NCBI RefSeq assembly: GCF_012939995.1
Contig: NZ_SPMZ01000019.1
Location: forward strand, 62,001-126,000
DNA: 64,000 bases
Origin: Candidatus Competibacter phosphatis
GTDB taxonomy: Bacteria; Pseudomonadota; Gammaproteobacteria; Competibacterales; Competibacteraceae
Direction: 5' to 3'
How positions within the stretch are numbered: position 1 is the first letter of the stretch; each line of letters starts with the position of its first letter. A program made the translations under genes and the position numbers. Below, piece by piece: positions 31,139 to 42,272 of the stretch. The notes under the pieces were generated by a model that was not told the origin of the DNA, made no database searches, and worked only from the letters and a program-made list of their open reading frames with translations.

Positions 31139-33982
31139 CCAGATTCCGGCGGATGCTCCACTTGCCGGATGATCCCGGCGATTTGCTGGGCTTCGGGCAG
31201 TTGCAACCGCTGAGCGTCTTGCAGCGCCAAGCGTAGAAGCTCCAACGCCTTTTCGCGGTCTCCCGCCTCGCCGCGCATCAGATAATAAATCCCGATGTTG
31301 GCACGGCAGATCAGTAAATCCCGCACCGACTGGAGCCGCTCGTAGACCGGCAGTTGTTCCTCCTGGCGAATCCGCAGCGCCTCGTCCAATTGCCCGCGCG
31401 CCTGCAACACGTCGGCGATCTGACCCAGCGTCACCGCCCGCGAGCGCACGTCGCCCAGCCGCTCGTAGACCGGCAGTTGTTCCTCCTGGCGAATCCGCAG
31501 CGCCTCGTCCCATTGCCCGCGCGCCTGATACACGTCGGCCATCAAACCCCATGCCAAAGCTGCTTCCCGTGCCGCACCTCTGGATTGGTCCAATTTTGTT
31601 TTCTGGCTGGCCAGCGCCAGCGCCCGATCCATCAGTCCGGCACTTTGCGCAACATTCCCCGCCGTCCACAAAATATTGGATTTTTCGTCATCGGCTAGAT
31701 TGTTTCGCAAGGCTCGTTCGCAGAACGCCAGCCAGGCACCGAAAGGGCCGTTGCGTATGGCGAACCTGGAACCAGCACGTTCTATTTGAACCCAATCCGT
31801 TTCCAGCACTCGCGCCAGCCATTCCACTAACGCCGCGTTCTCCTGGTGGATTTCGTCCCAGCGTCGCCCTTGATCGTCTTCCTGGCCAGCCTCGCTTTCA
31901 GGTAAGCGTTCCACGAACCATGCGGTCATTCGCGCCAGAACGGTGGTTTCCTCGGTGCGTGGCCGCAACAACTCCGTCAGCAGGGGATGCAAACGCCAGC
32001 TTTTCCCATCCGGCGTCCGATCCAGCAACGACAGGGTGTGGGTCTGCACGGCCAATTCCTCGAAATCTGTCACATTCAGCCCAGCCAGTGCCGCGCCCAG
32101 GCAGGCCCCAAAGCCACCGGTCGGTCCGTGGCTCAAGGCATAAAAAAGCCGGCAGCAGGCGTTCGGCGTCAGTACCCAGTTGCTCCCGCAACAGATCCAG
32201 CGATAGCTCGAATGTGGCGGACAACAGCCGGTTGGGGTCAGCCGGGTCGGGGTGGTCCAAGCACAAACCTGCCTTTCGCAATAAACCCAGAAAACCCGCC
32301 ACGCTCCGCCCGGCGCGCAAATGCCCAGCGGCCAAGTGAATCGCCAGTGGCAGATAGCCCAAGGCGCGCACCAGTTCGCCGTAATCTCGCGTGGTCGCGG
32401 TTTTTTCCAATTCTTGGCTCAACTGATCGAGTGCCGCGTCCTCTTCGAAAGGGCGCAGTGGAACCCGTGCCCAGTTCGTGCTTTCACCCAGGTGTTGAAA
32501 GCGTCCGCTGACCGCCATCGGACAATCCGCCAGACGTTGTACCGCTTGCGCCACGGCCCGCGCCGTTTCCCGCGAATCGACGTTTTCGATGTGCACCAGC
32601 GTCAGCGGTTGTTGCAGTCGGGCGGATAGATCGGCGCCGGCCGGCAACTGAAGCAGATCTCGCAACCGTCCCAACAGCGTCTCGGCCTCCAGCGGTTGCC
32701 GAGGGTCGAGCGCCAACCGCAGATAGCCACCGGGAAAATCGGCCTCGTGCAGCGCGTAGAAGCGATCCACCAGATAGGATTTACCGACCCCGGCCATGCC
32801 CTGCACCGAGCAGACTGCCACGGTCCGCGTGCCGCCGTTCGCCCGCAACAAGACCTGTTCCAATCGCGCCAATTCCGCTTGCCGGCCGGCGAACACATCT
32901 TCCACACGCGGATGTACGGTGCTCGGCGCGGGTGGCGACTGCATCCACCAAGTCAGCCGGCCGTTTTGGGTCCCGCGATACAGGCTGTTGTCGTCGAACC
33001 AGAATCCCCGACCCGACCAGCCTCGAAACCACAACTCGTAACGCAGCGGACAGCCTCGGGCATCCAGGGTGATCTCCACCACCTCGCAGGCATTGGGATA
33101 CCGATCCGCTCCGTGGCCCTCGTACAAACAACCCGCCGCGACTTGGCGCAAGCGCCGGTCCGGGTCGGCCCATTCCGTGGGTTCCGGCTCGTGCAGATGC
33201 CCGCGCAGCAGCAGGTCTACCCGATCTTGTTCTGCCAGCAACTGCCGGCAATGAGCCCCATCGGCTAAATCGCTCAACGGATGATGGATCAACGCCAGCC
33301 GAAAGCCGTCGAGCCCTTCGCCGGCCAGTTGCATCACCTGATTTTCGGTCAATCGTAGCTTGCCGGCGTCGTGGTCATCCCCCGCTAGCCAAGCGGAATC
33401 CAGGCCGATGACATGGATCGCGAAAGGGAATTTCGGTAAGCGCAAGGTGCAGCGATAACCGAGATGGGGATGGATGGATGGATCGGGCAGTAGCTCGGGC
33501 CGGTTCAGGTCGTTCCTCAACCAATCGCGATAAGCGGTTTGGCGGGTTAAGAGTGTGTCGCGTTGCGCGTCCTGAAAGCCCCAAGGTGTCGCGCCGCCCG
33601 CCAGCCAACGCGACAGGTCTTGATCGTTCACGCGATGGAGGTTCGCGCGCAGTGCCTGCCAATCATCCGTGGCGACCTTGCGGCAAACGTCGTGATTGCC
33701 GGGCACAAGGAAGAACCGTTCCGGCGGCACGCCCAGCCGTTGCAAGGTCTCCCGGAAAAACCCGGTAACCGCCGTGTACTCATCCACCAAGCCCCAATCG
33801 GCGGTATCCCCGGTGAAGCAGACCAGATCGAACGGCCCCGTCACCTTCAGCTCATCCAGATTGCGTAGCCAGGCATCGCCCAGTACCCGCCGCCGACGCC
33901 AGGACTCGCCTTCGCGCGAACCGCGCTCGTGCAAGTCCGAGAGATGCAAGAGACGCAGTTTGAAGGAGGTGTTATCGATCAT
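31135..33982 (-). CDS. Metallophosphoesterase-STAND NTPase-TPR protein (one frameshift)
   Basis: 948 residues after removing one base from A6 (32142-32147). Residues 1-310 form a calcineurin-like phosphoesterase with all metal motifs: SDLHE (15-19), GDT (58-60), GNHD (95-98), HH (233-234) and GHLH (261-264). Residues about 360-640 are an NB-ARC/STAND NTPase: Walker A GMAGVGKS (395-402), a Walker-B-like LVHIEN and the plant-NBS-like [10 protein letters not shown]. The C-terminus (about 770-940) has TPRs, two nearly identical. STAND proteins with enzymatic N-termini often act as immune sensors that switch on an effector domain. A phage-defence role is inference; no defence gene is adjacent. Confidence 0.8.
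31335..31543 (-). repeat. Tandem 123-bp repeat encoding two near-identical TPR units
   Basis: About 85 bases beginning at 31335 recur at 31458 with only a few differences. The unit is 123 bp, 41 codons, encoding ARGQ(L/W)[12 protein letters not shown] and PVYERL. Such close DNA identity points to a recent duplication inside the TPR sensor region and to likely repeat-number variation between strains. Confidence 0.8.
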
Positions 33983-34206
33983 GACAAGACGATCCTTGAG
34001 TCAATCGTGACGATTCGAGCACTAGATGCAAGCGTATCACAAGCGAGAATATGGTCACTTATGAAAAAGGGGTTGGGGCTGTTCGCGAGCCAGTCATCAC
34101 GCATGAAGGAGAGCCACGGCTGGTATCGTACGTTTTGATGGAAAAAATATGGATGTCCTCTTGCCAAGCCCGCCGTCATTGATTATCCTTCCGCTCCTAT
34201 CGCATT

Positions 34207-34283
34207 AGGCGCGTAGCTCAGTTGGTTAGAGCACCACCTTGACATGGTGGGGGTCGTTGGTTCGAGTCCAATCGCGCCTACCA
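34207..34283 (+). tRNA. tRNA-Val (GAC anticodon)
   Basis: 77 nt including an encoded CCA. The acceptor stem AGGCGCG pairs with CGCGCCT; the anticodon stem CCACC/GGTGG closes the loop TTGACAT with anticodon GAC; the T-loop is TTCGAGT. It lies just upstream of the thrS cluster. No duplicated 3' end that would mark an integrated element is visible nearby. Confidence 0.97.
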
Positions 34284-34318
34284 GATTTTTGTTGAGTTGC
34301 GCAACAGACCGTTTTGCA

Positions 34319-34366
34319 AAAGGGCGCGCCTTCCTTCCAAAAGAAGGGTTTCATGGCGTGCCCTTT
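34319..34366 (+). promoter_or_regulatory. Long hairpin between tRNA-Val and thrS (terminator or thrS leader)
   Basis: AAAGGGCGCGCC (34319-34330) pairs with GGCGTGCCCTTT (34355-34366), 12 bp with one G-T pair, and an inner stem CCTTC/GAAGG is nested in the loop. ACTATTT follows instead of a strong T run. It ends 48 bp before the thrS ATG. It may terminate the tRNA transcript or be a leader structure controlling thrS, which is autoregulated through its leader in E. coli. Confidence 0.55.
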
Positions 34367-34414
34367 ACTATTTACAGGCCTAGGCCGAACAAGCGGATCG
34401 AGAGAATTTCAACG

Positions 34415-36331
34415 ATGCCGGTAATCACGCTTCCAGATGGCAGCCAGCGCGTTTTCGACGAGCCGGTCAGCGTTCACCAAGTTGCCGCCGCGATCGGCGC
34501 GGGCTTGGCCAAGGCTGCTTTGGCGGGCAAGGTGGACGGCCGCTTGGTGGATACTTCGCACCTCATCGCCGGGGATGCGAATCTGGCCATCGTCACCGAA
34601 CGCGACCCGGAAGGGCTGGAGATCGTGCGTCATTCCAGCGCGCATCTGCTGGCGCACGCCGTCAAGCAGTTGTATCCAAGTGCTCAGGTCACCATCGGCC
34701 CGGTCATCGAAAACGGCTTCTACTACGACTTTGCCTTCGAACGTGCCTTTACTCCCGAGGATCTGGAGCGCATCCAGACGCGGATGGAGGAATTGGCCAC
34801 CCGCGACATTCCCGTAACCCGCTCGGTCATGCCGCGTGACGAAGCAGTCGCCTTCTTCCGCGACATGGGCGAGGAGTACAAGGCCCAGATCATCGCCGAC
34901 ATTCCGGCCGACCAGGAAATTTCGCTGTACCGGCAGGACGACTTCATCGACCTCTGCCGTGGTCCGCATGTGCCTTCCACCGGCAAGCTCAAGGCCTTCA
35001 AGCTGATGAAGTTGGCCGGCGCCTACTGGCGCGGCGATTCCCGCAACGAGATGTTGCAGCGCATCTACGGCACGGCCTGGATCGATCAGAAGGCGTTGAA
35101 AGCCTACCTGCACCGCTTGGAAGAGGCGGAAAAACGCGATCATCGCCGGGTCGGCAAGGCGCTCGACCTGTTCCATGTCCAGGAAGAAGCGCCGGGCATG
35201 GTGTTCTGGCACGATCACGGCTGGCGGGTCTACGTCGAAGTGCAGAATTACATCCGCCAGATGTTGCGCGAACACGACTACCAGGAAGTGCACACCCCGC
35301 AGATCATCGACCGCAGCCTGTGGGAGCGTTCCGGGCACTGGGAAAAATTCCGCGACGACATGTTCACCACGGCTTCGGAAAACCGCGACTATGCGGTCAA
35401 GCCAATGAACTGTCCCGGTCATATTCAGATTTTCAATCAAGGGCTGAAAAGTTATCGCGACCTGCCGCTGCGCATGGCCGAATTTGGTTCCTGCCATCGC
35501 AACGAGCCATCCGGTACTCTGCACGGGTTGATGCGGGTGCGCAATTTCGTGCAGGACGACGCCCACATCTTCTGCACCGAAGAGCAGATTCAGGTCGAGG
35601 TTTCGGCGTTCATGGATCTGCTGTTCCGGGTCTACGCCGATTTTGGTTTCAACGAGGTGCAACTGGCCTTGGCCACCCGTCCCGACAAACGAGTCGGTAG
35701 CGACGAGGTGTGGGATAAGGCGGAAAAGGCGCTGGAAATGGCGCTGAATCGCACCGAACTGCCCTGGCAACTCAAGCCCGGCGAAGGTGCCTTCTACGGC
35801 CCCAAGATCGAATTCGTGTTGCGCGATTGCCTGGATCGACTCTGGCAGTGCGGCACCATCCAGGTGGATTTTTCCATGCCTGGCCGGCTGGATGCCCACT
35901 ATATCGCCGAGGACGGCGGCAAGCGGGTACCGGTCATGTTGCACCGGGCGATTCTCGGCTCGCTGGAGCGGTTTATCGGCATTCTGATCGAGCAATACGC
36001 CGGCGCGCTGCCGGCTTGGCTGGCGCCGGTGCAGGTGGTGGTGCTCAATATCACCGACCATCAGGCCGATTATGTTTCTCGGATCGAAAAACTCCTTATG
36101 CAACAAGGTTTCCGTGTCGCCGCCGACTTGAGAAACGAAAAGATCGGCTTTAAAATTCGCGAACATACCTTGCAACGCGTTCCATACTTACTGGTTACTG
36201 GCGACCGGGAACTGGAAACGGAGACCGTCGCCGTGCGCACCCGCGCTGGCAAGGACCTGGGCGTCATGACACTGACTGCTTTCGCCGAGCGCCTGCAAGC
36301 CGACATCGCCCGGCGCGGACGAATCGAATAA
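34415..36331 (+). CDS. thrS: Threonyl-tRNA synthetase
   Basis: 638 residues. The TGS domain begins [19 protein letters not shown], followed by the editing (SAD) domain with [16 protein letters not shown], and the class II core with zinc ligands in MNCPGH and later His residues. Motif 2 is [22 protein letters not shown] and motif 3 is [21 protein letters not shown]. The anticodon-binding domain is complete. The in-frame upstream part is the tRNA and is not coding; ATG at 34415 is chosen. infC follows after 19 bp. Confidence 0.97.
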   Translation: MPVITLPDGSQRVFDEPVSVHQVAAAIGAGLAKAALAGKVDGRLVDTSHLIAGDANLAIVTERDPEGLEIVRHSSAHLLAHAVKQLYPSAQVTIGPVIENGFYYDFAFERAFTPEDLERIQTRMEELATRDIPVTRSVMPRDEAVAFFRDMGEEYKAQIIADIPADQEISLYRQDDFIDLCRGPHVPSTGKLKAFKLMKLAGAYWRGDSRNEMLQRIYGTAWIDQKALKAYLHRLEEAEKRDHRRVGKALDLFHVQEEAPGMVFWHDHGWRVYVEVQNYIRQMLREHDYQEVHTPQIIDRSLWERSGHWEKFRDDMFTTASENRDYAVKPMNCPGHIQIFNQGLKSYRDLPLRMAEFGSCHRNEPSGTLHGLMRVRNFVQDDAHIFCTEEQIQVEVSAFMDLLFRVYADFGFNEVQLALATRPDKRVGSDEVWDKAEKALEMALNRTELPWQLKPGEGAFYGPKIEFVLRDCLDRLWQCGTIQVDFSMPGRLDAHYIAEDGGKRVPVMLHRAILGSLERFIGILIEQYAGALPAWLAPVQVVVLNITDHQADYVSRIEKLLMQQGFRVAADLRNEKIGFKIREHTLQRVPYLLVTGDRELETETVAVRTRAGKDLGVMTLTAFAERLQADIARRGRIE

Positions 36332-36350
36332 TCCTTGGGAGGACAGCAAC

Positions 36351-36872
36351 ATCGCCGCGAACAACGAACTCCGGCTCAATGAAGAGATTACCGGGCGCGA
36401 AGTGCGTCTGATCGATCAGGATGGCGAGCAAGCAGGGGTCGTGCTCCTGATACAGGCCAGGCGAATGGCCGAGGAAGCCGAACTGGATTTGGTGGAGATT
36501 TCCCCGAGCGCCAAGCCGCCGGTTTGTCGCATCATGGATTATGGAAAATTCCGGTTCGAACAGGCCAAGAAGCAGAATGAAGCCCGGAAAAAGCAAAAAC
36601 AAATCCAGGTCAAGGAAATCAAATTCCGTCCAGGTACGGACGAAGGGGACTATCAGGTCAAACTACGCAACCTGATCCGTTTCCTGAGCGATGGCGACAA
36701 GGCCAAGGTGACGCTGCGGTTTCGGGGCCGCGAAATGGCGCATCAGGATCTTGGCGTCAACCTTCTCAAGCGCGTCGAGGACGACTTGATTCAATATGGC
36801 ACGGTGGAACAGCGGCCTCGGATGGAAGGGCGGCAGATGGTCATGACCATTGCGCCGGTGAAAAAGAAATAA
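36351..36872 (+). CDS. infC: Translation initiation factor IF-3 (rare AUC start)
   Basis: 173 residues if started at ATC (36351), placed 7 bp after GGGAGGA. The sequence then reads [20 protein letters not shown], matching the conserved IF3 N-terminus that would be lost with any later start. The C-terminal domain ([19 protein letters not shown]) is complete. Non-canonical AUU/AUC starts are the rule in infC and let IF3 repress its own translation, because IF3 rejects weak start codons. It is followed by rpmI and rplT, as in most bacteria. Confidence 0.95.
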   Translation: MAANNELRLNEEITGREVRLIDQDGEQAGVVLLIQARRMAEEAELDLVEISPSAKPPVCRIMDYGKFRFEQAKKQNEARKKQKQIQVKEIKFRPGTDEGDYQVKLRNLIRFLSDGDKAKVTLRFRGREMAHQDLGVNLLKRVEDDLIQYGTVEQRPRMEGRQMVMTIAPVKKK

Positions 36873-36962
36873 TCCTTCCCACCAGGCACTGAGCTTCCCG
36901 TCCTTTGACGCAGATCGGGGGTGATCCCCGAACCGACTTTTTGCAAATTGCGGAGCCATGCA

Positions 36963-37160
36963 ATGCCCAAGATGAAAACCAACCGCGGCGCGGCCAAGCG
37001 TTTCAGCCGCACCGGGTCCGGCCAATACAAATGCTCTCACTCGCATCTCCGGCACATTCTGACCAAGAAGAGCGCCAAGCGGAAACGCCAGTTGCGCGGT
37101 ACCACGATCATTGCCGCGGTGGATACCCCGGCGGTGCGTCGGATGCTGCCTTACACTTGA
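36963..37160 (+). CDS. rpmI: 50S ribosomal protein L35
   Basis: 65 residues, [20 protein letters not shown] start, very basic, ending VRRMLPYT. Normal L35 length. It is in the infC-rpmI-rplT operon, 90 bp after infC; in E. coli this interval takes part in L20-mediated repression, and a similar mechanism is possible here. Confidence 0.97.
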   Translation: MPKMKTNRGAAKRFSRTGSGQYKCSHSHLRHILTKKSAKRKRQLRGTTIIAAVDTPAVRRMLPYT

Positions 37161-37185
37161 TGCCACCGGACCGGAGAACTAAACC

Positions 37186-37548
37186 ATGCCCCGAGTGAAA
37201 CGTGGCGTTACCGCCCACGCCCGCCATAAAAAAGTCCTGAAGCAGGCCAAAGGCTATTACGGTGCCCGCAGCAAGGTGTACCGCGTCGCCAAACAGGCCG
37301 TAATCAAGGCTGGTCAATACGCGTATCGCGACCGTCGTCAGAAGAAGCGCGAATTCCGCGCGCTGTGGATCGTTCGCATCAACGCCGGCGCCCATGAAAA
37401 CGGCCTGTCCTACAGTCGGCTGATCAACGGTCTGAAGCTGGCCGCCATCGAGGTCGACCGCAAGGTGTTGGCCGATCTGGCGGTGTCGGACAAGCCGGCC
37501 TTTGCCGCACTGGCTGGCCGCGCCAAAGCCGCGCTCGGCATCGCCTGA
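37186..37548 (+). CDS. rplT: 50S ribosomal protein L20
   Basis: 120 residues starting [20 protein letters not shown], the canonical L20 N-terminal extension, with [19 protein letters not shown]. It binds 23S rRNA early in assembly and in E. coli represses its own operon. It contains an intact A6 run (HKKV), showing that not every long homopolymer in the window is miscalled. Confidence 0.97.
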   Translation: MPRVKRGVTAHARHKKVLKQAKGYYGARSKVYRVAKQAVIKAGQYAYRDRRQKKREFRALWIVRINAGAHENGLSYSRLINGLKLAAIEVDRKVLADLAVSDKPAFAALAGRAKAALGIA

Positions 37549-38733
<1,185 letters not shown>

Positions 38734-38743
38734 GGTCCCCGGC

Positions 38744-41122
38744 ATGAAAGTCAGCGAGCAGTGGCTGCGAGAATGGGTCGATCCCGCGGCGTCCGGCGCC
38801 GAACTGGCGGCGCAACTGACCATGGCCGGTCTGGAAGTGGATCGTATCGAGCCGGCTGCCCCGGCTTTCGATCGGATTGTGGTCGGTCGAGTGATGGACT
38901 TGGTCCCGCATCCCCAAGCCGATCGCTTGCGAGTGGCGACCGTGGACGTGGGCGATACGGAACCGCTGCAAATCGTTTGCGGCGCTCCGAATGTGGCCAT
39001 CGGCCTGTGTGCGCCGACCGCATTGATCGGCGCGGTGTTGCCGGGCGGGCTGGCCATCAAAAAGTCCAGGTTGCGAGGGATCGAGTCGCGCGGCATGTTG
39101 TGTTCGGCCAAGGAATTGGGCTTGGCGGAAACCTCGGAAGGGTTGTTGCCGTTACCGCCGGATAGCCGGCCTGGCCAGAACCTGCGCGAGTTGCTGGCGT
39201 TGGATGATGTCGTTATCGAGATCGAGTTGACACCGAATCGCGGCGACTGTCTGGGCATGGAAGGCATCGCCCGCGAGGTGGCGGTGCTCAACCGTTGCGA
39301 GTTTCGGGCGTTACCGGCTGCCGCAGTGGAGCCGGTGCTGGACGCGACGTTTCCGGTGACCTTGCTCGATCCGGCCGATTGTCCGCGTTATGTGGGTCGA
39401 GTCATCCGCGACGTCGATCCGACCGCCGAGACGCCGCTGTGGATGAAGGAACGCTTGCGCCGCGCTGGTCTGCGTAGTCTAGGACCGTTGGTGGACGTGA
39501 CCAACTACGTGATGTTGGAACTCGGCCAGCCGATGCATGCCTTCGACCTGAACCGGTTGACCGGCGGTATCGAGGTGCGTCGCGCCCGGCCCGGCGATCG
39601 CCTGGAGTTGCTGAACGGGGTCGTGGTGGAGCTGGACGCGGAAACCTTGCTGATTGCCGACCAGGCCGGGCCGCTGGCGCTGGCCGGCATCATGGGCGGC
39701 GAAATCAGTTCCTGCACCGATGTGACCCGCGACGTGTTTCTGGAAAGCGCCTTCTTCACTCCGACCAGTATCGCTGGTCGTGCCCGCCGTTATGGCTTGC
39801 AGACCGATGCGTCGTACCGCTTCGAGCGCGGTGTCGATCCACAACTGCAGCACCGCGCCGCCGAGCGGGCCACCCGATTGTTGTTGGACATCGCCGGCGG
39901 CCAGCCAGGACCGATCATCGAGGCGGTGGCGCCCGAATTCCTGCCGGCGGAGTCGGCGATCCGGTTGCGACCGGAGCGAGTCCGCCTGCTGCTGGGTCTG
40001 GACATTCCCGCCGCCGAAATAGAGGACATCCTTCGACGGTTGGGCATGGCGGTGGCAGTCGAGGTGCATCACTGGTTGGTCGTGCCTCCCAGTAGCCGCT
40101 TCGATATTCGCCTGGAGGTGGATCTGATCGAAGAAATCGCCCGCGTGCATGGTTATGACCGGCTGCCGGGCAACCGCTCCCTGACCCGCCTGGAGATGCC
40201 GCCGCAATCGGAACGGCAGGTTGCGCTGGCACGCTTTAAGGAGGCGCTGGTGCAGCGCGGCTTTCAGGAGGCGATCACCTATAGCTTTGTCGATCCGGCG
40301 TTCCAGGCCGTGCTTGACCCGGCGCGGCAACCGCTGGCGCTGACCAATCCGATTTCCGCCGACTTGGCGGCGATGCGCACCAGCCTATGGCCGGGCTTGC
40401 TCAAGGTGTTGATTCACAACCAGAAGCGCCAGCAACCGCGAGTCAGGTTGTTCGAGCATGGCCTGACGTTTGTTCCAGCCAACGACGGTCTGCGACAGGA
40501 ACCGTATCTCGGTGGGGTGCTGGCGGGTACCGCGCTGCCGGAACAGTGGGGATTGCCGAAACGGGCGGCGGATTTTTTCGACCTCAAGAGCGATGTCGAG
40601 GTGCTGTTGGCATTGACCGGCGAGCCGGAGGCGTTCACCTTCGTGGCGGCCGTTCACCCGGCGTTGCATCCCGGCCAGTGCGCGCGGATTGAGAGGGCCG
40701 GCGCACGGGTCGGTTGGCTGGGCACCTTGCACCCGCGGGTGGCGCGAGAGCTGGATGTGGAGGGCGACGCCTTCGTATTCGAGTTGGCGCTTGCTGGGCT
40801 GCAAACAGCGCGCGTGCCGACATTTCACGAGCTGTCCCGCTTTCCAGCCAGTCGCCGCGATATCGCGATTGTGGTGGATGAGGCGACTTCGGTCCAGGCG
40901 GTTCGGGATTGCATACGCCAGCACGGCGGCGAATTATTGCGCGATGTGTGGCTTTTCGATGTTTATTGGGGTCCTGGAATTTCCGATGGCCGGAAAAGTT
41001 TGGCTTTGGGATTGATTTTACAGGATTTCTCGCGCAATCTTACTGACAATGTGGTCGAGGAGACCGTATCCGGCATCATCGCTGGACTGGCGGAACAGTT
41101 TGGCGCAACGCTTAGGGTTTAG
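38744..41122 (+). CDS. pheT: Phenylalanyl-tRNA synthetase beta subunit
   Basis: 792 residues, starting MKVSEQWLREWVDPAAS. It has the N-terminal EMAP-like tRNA-binding domain (PHPQADRLRVATVDVG), the B3/B4 editing domain, the class II-like core without catalytic motifs and a C-terminal ferredoxin-fold anticodon domain (FPASRRDIAIVVDE). The upstream in-frame extension overlaps pheS and is not used. ihfA begins 3 bp after its stop. Confidence 0.97.
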   Translation: MKVSEQWLREWVDPAASGAELAAQLTMAGLEVDRIEPAAPAFDRIVVGRVMDLVPHPQADRLRVATVDVGDTEPLQIVCGAPNVAIGLCAPTALIGAVLPGGLAIKKSRLRGIESRGMLCSAKELGLAETSEGLLPLPPDSRPGQNLRELLALDDVVIEIELTPNRGDCLGMEGIAREVAVLNRCEFRALPAAAVEPVLDATFPVTLLDPADCPRYVGRVIRDVDPTAETPLWMKERLRRAGLRSLGPLVDVTNYVMLELGQPMHAFDLNRLTGGIEVRRARPGDRLELLNGVVVELDAETLLIADQAGPLALAGIMGGEISSCTDVTRDVFLESAFFTPTSIAGRARRYGLQTDASYRFERGVDPQLQHRAAERATRLLLDIAGGQPGPIIEAVAPEFLPAESAIRLRPERVRLLLGLDIPAAEIEDILRRLGMAVAVEVHHWLVVPPSSRFDIRLEVDLIEEIARVHGYDRLPGNRSLTRLEMPPQSERQVALARFKEALVQRGFQEAITYSFVDPAFQAVLDPARQPLALTNPISADLAAMRTSLWPGLLKVLIHNQKRQQPRVRLFEHGLTFVPANDGLRQEPYLGGVLAGTALPEQWGLPKRAADFFDLKSDVEVLLALTGEPEAFTFVAAVHPALHPGQCARIERAGARVGWLGTLHPRVARELDVEGDAFVFELALAGLQTARVPTFHELSRFPASRRDIAIVVDEATSVQAVRDCIRQHGGELLRDVWLFDVYWGPGISDGRKSLALGLILQDFSRNLTDNVVEETVSGIIAGLAEQFGATLRV

Positions 41123-41125
41123 AGC

Positions 41126-41425
41126 ATGGCACTGACAAAAGCCGATATGGCGGAACGTTTGTTCGAAGAACTGGGCATTAACAAGCGCGAGGCCAAGGAT
41201 TTGGTGGAGATCTTTTTCGAGGAGATCCGTAGCGCTCTGGAACAGGGGCAACAAGTGAAGCTGTCCGGGTTTGGCAATTTCGACCTGCGCGATAAGAACC
41301 AGCGCCCGGGTCGCAACCCTAAAACAGGAGAGGAAATCCCCATTACCGCGCGACGGGTAGTGACCTTTCGGCCTGGGCAGAAGCTCAAGGCGCGGGTGGA
41401 CGCTTTTAAGGGGGAAGCACAGTAG
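41126..41425 (+). CDS. ihfA: Integration host factor alpha subunit
   Basis: 99 residues, [20 protein letters not shown], with the DNA-bending arm [20 protein letters not shown] containing the intercalating Pro. Position directly after pheT is the classical pheST-ihfA (himA) arrangement. It bends DNA at regulatory and recombination sites; an IHF requirement for narK-type promoters is known elsewhere. Confidence 0.97.
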   Translation: MALTKADMAERLFEELGINKREAKDLVEIFFEEIRSALEQGQQVKLSGFGNFDLRDKNQRPGRNPKTGEEIPITARRVVTFRPGQKLKARVDAFKGEAQ

Positions 41426-41507
41426 ATCGTTCGGTGACGAAGCGCTTGGCAAGCGGCATGGATTGCATTAACATTGCCAACCCTTGCGGCGGGCGATCGC
41501 TGCAAAC

Positions 41508-41585
<78 letters not shown>

Positions 41586-41590
41586 TGAAT

Positions 41591-41629
41591 AAAACGGCTT
41601 GATGTTAAAACATCAAGCCGTTTTTTTTT
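41591..41629 (+). terminator. Rho-independent terminator after tRNA-Pro
   Basis: A perfect 10-bp stem CGGCTTGATG/CATCAAGCCG with loop TTAAAA, preceded by AAAA and followed by nine T. The A/T symmetry suggests it could work on both strands. Confidence 0.95.
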
Positions 41630-41630
41630 G

Positions 41631-42272
41631 GGCTTTTCCAAAGTCGAAGTGACGAGGATCGGGCAGGTTGGCAAAAGAGAGACGGCGGTCGGATCACGGT
41701 GGTAGCGTGAGCTGGCTCCACAGGAAAACCTCTGCTCGCATTGACCGCATGCTCAGCCCTTGTCAATATTCCACATGACACCATTACCCTGGACGCCAAG
41801 GCCGCGAACATGGTCGGATAAGCTTCATGCGTGGTATAAACGCAGCCTACCTTGGTAACGATGCCTCAAGGCACGCGGCCCGCTCTGGATACGCGAATGC
41901 CCAACCTGGGTTTTTTCCACATCTCATGAAGGTTGGTTTGGAGGGTATAGGGTTCTGGACAAAGCGGCCGGTGAATTTCATCATTACCCCAAGTGCGATC
42001 GTGGTTGGCGGACTTGAGTGAAGTGCAAACCCAACTGTCTTTCTTTGTCTCCACATCGCTCGTTGTGCGCGGAGTGATGGCGGTGGCGACTCGCAACGAC
42101 CTGCAGCCCCGCTGTCCAAGAACTTGCGTGTGAGGCTGCGGGCGAGATGTTCGCCGAGTCTTGCGTTTTTTTGTTCGTGACCCTGGTAAACCCGGTCTAT
42201 ACTAAGGCTCGGATTGTCCCTGCATCAAGCGTAGTTTCTAAGACAACTTATTGTTATATAAGAGGATTTTTT
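41631..42272. other. Intergenic region between tRNA-Pro and fbaA
   Basis: About 640 bp with no gene I can support. Short open frames on both strands lack ribosome sites and family resemblance. A TATACT box at 42198-42203 lies about 70 bp before the fbaA ATG and may be its -10 element, but the -35 match (TCGTGA region) is weak. AGAGGA just before ATG is the fbaA ribosome site. Confidence 0.5.

Noticed and set aside
33929-34138. 69-codon plus-strand frame between the STAND gene and tRNA-Val
   Set aside because: Overlaps the 5' end of the STAND gene in antisense and shows no family pattern.
34207-34283. tRNA-Val as an integration site for the STAND gene
   Set aside because: No integrase and no direct repeat of the tRNA 3' end was found on either side.
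41847-42119. 90-codon minus-strand frame between tRNA-Pro and fbaA
   Set aside because: No ribosome site, no domain, overlapping frames on both strands of similar length; looks like chance.
42170-42203. Strong sigma70 promoter for fbaA
   Set aside because: The -10 TATACT is good, but no acceptable -35 box lies 16-18 bp upstream, so it is mentioned only as weak.
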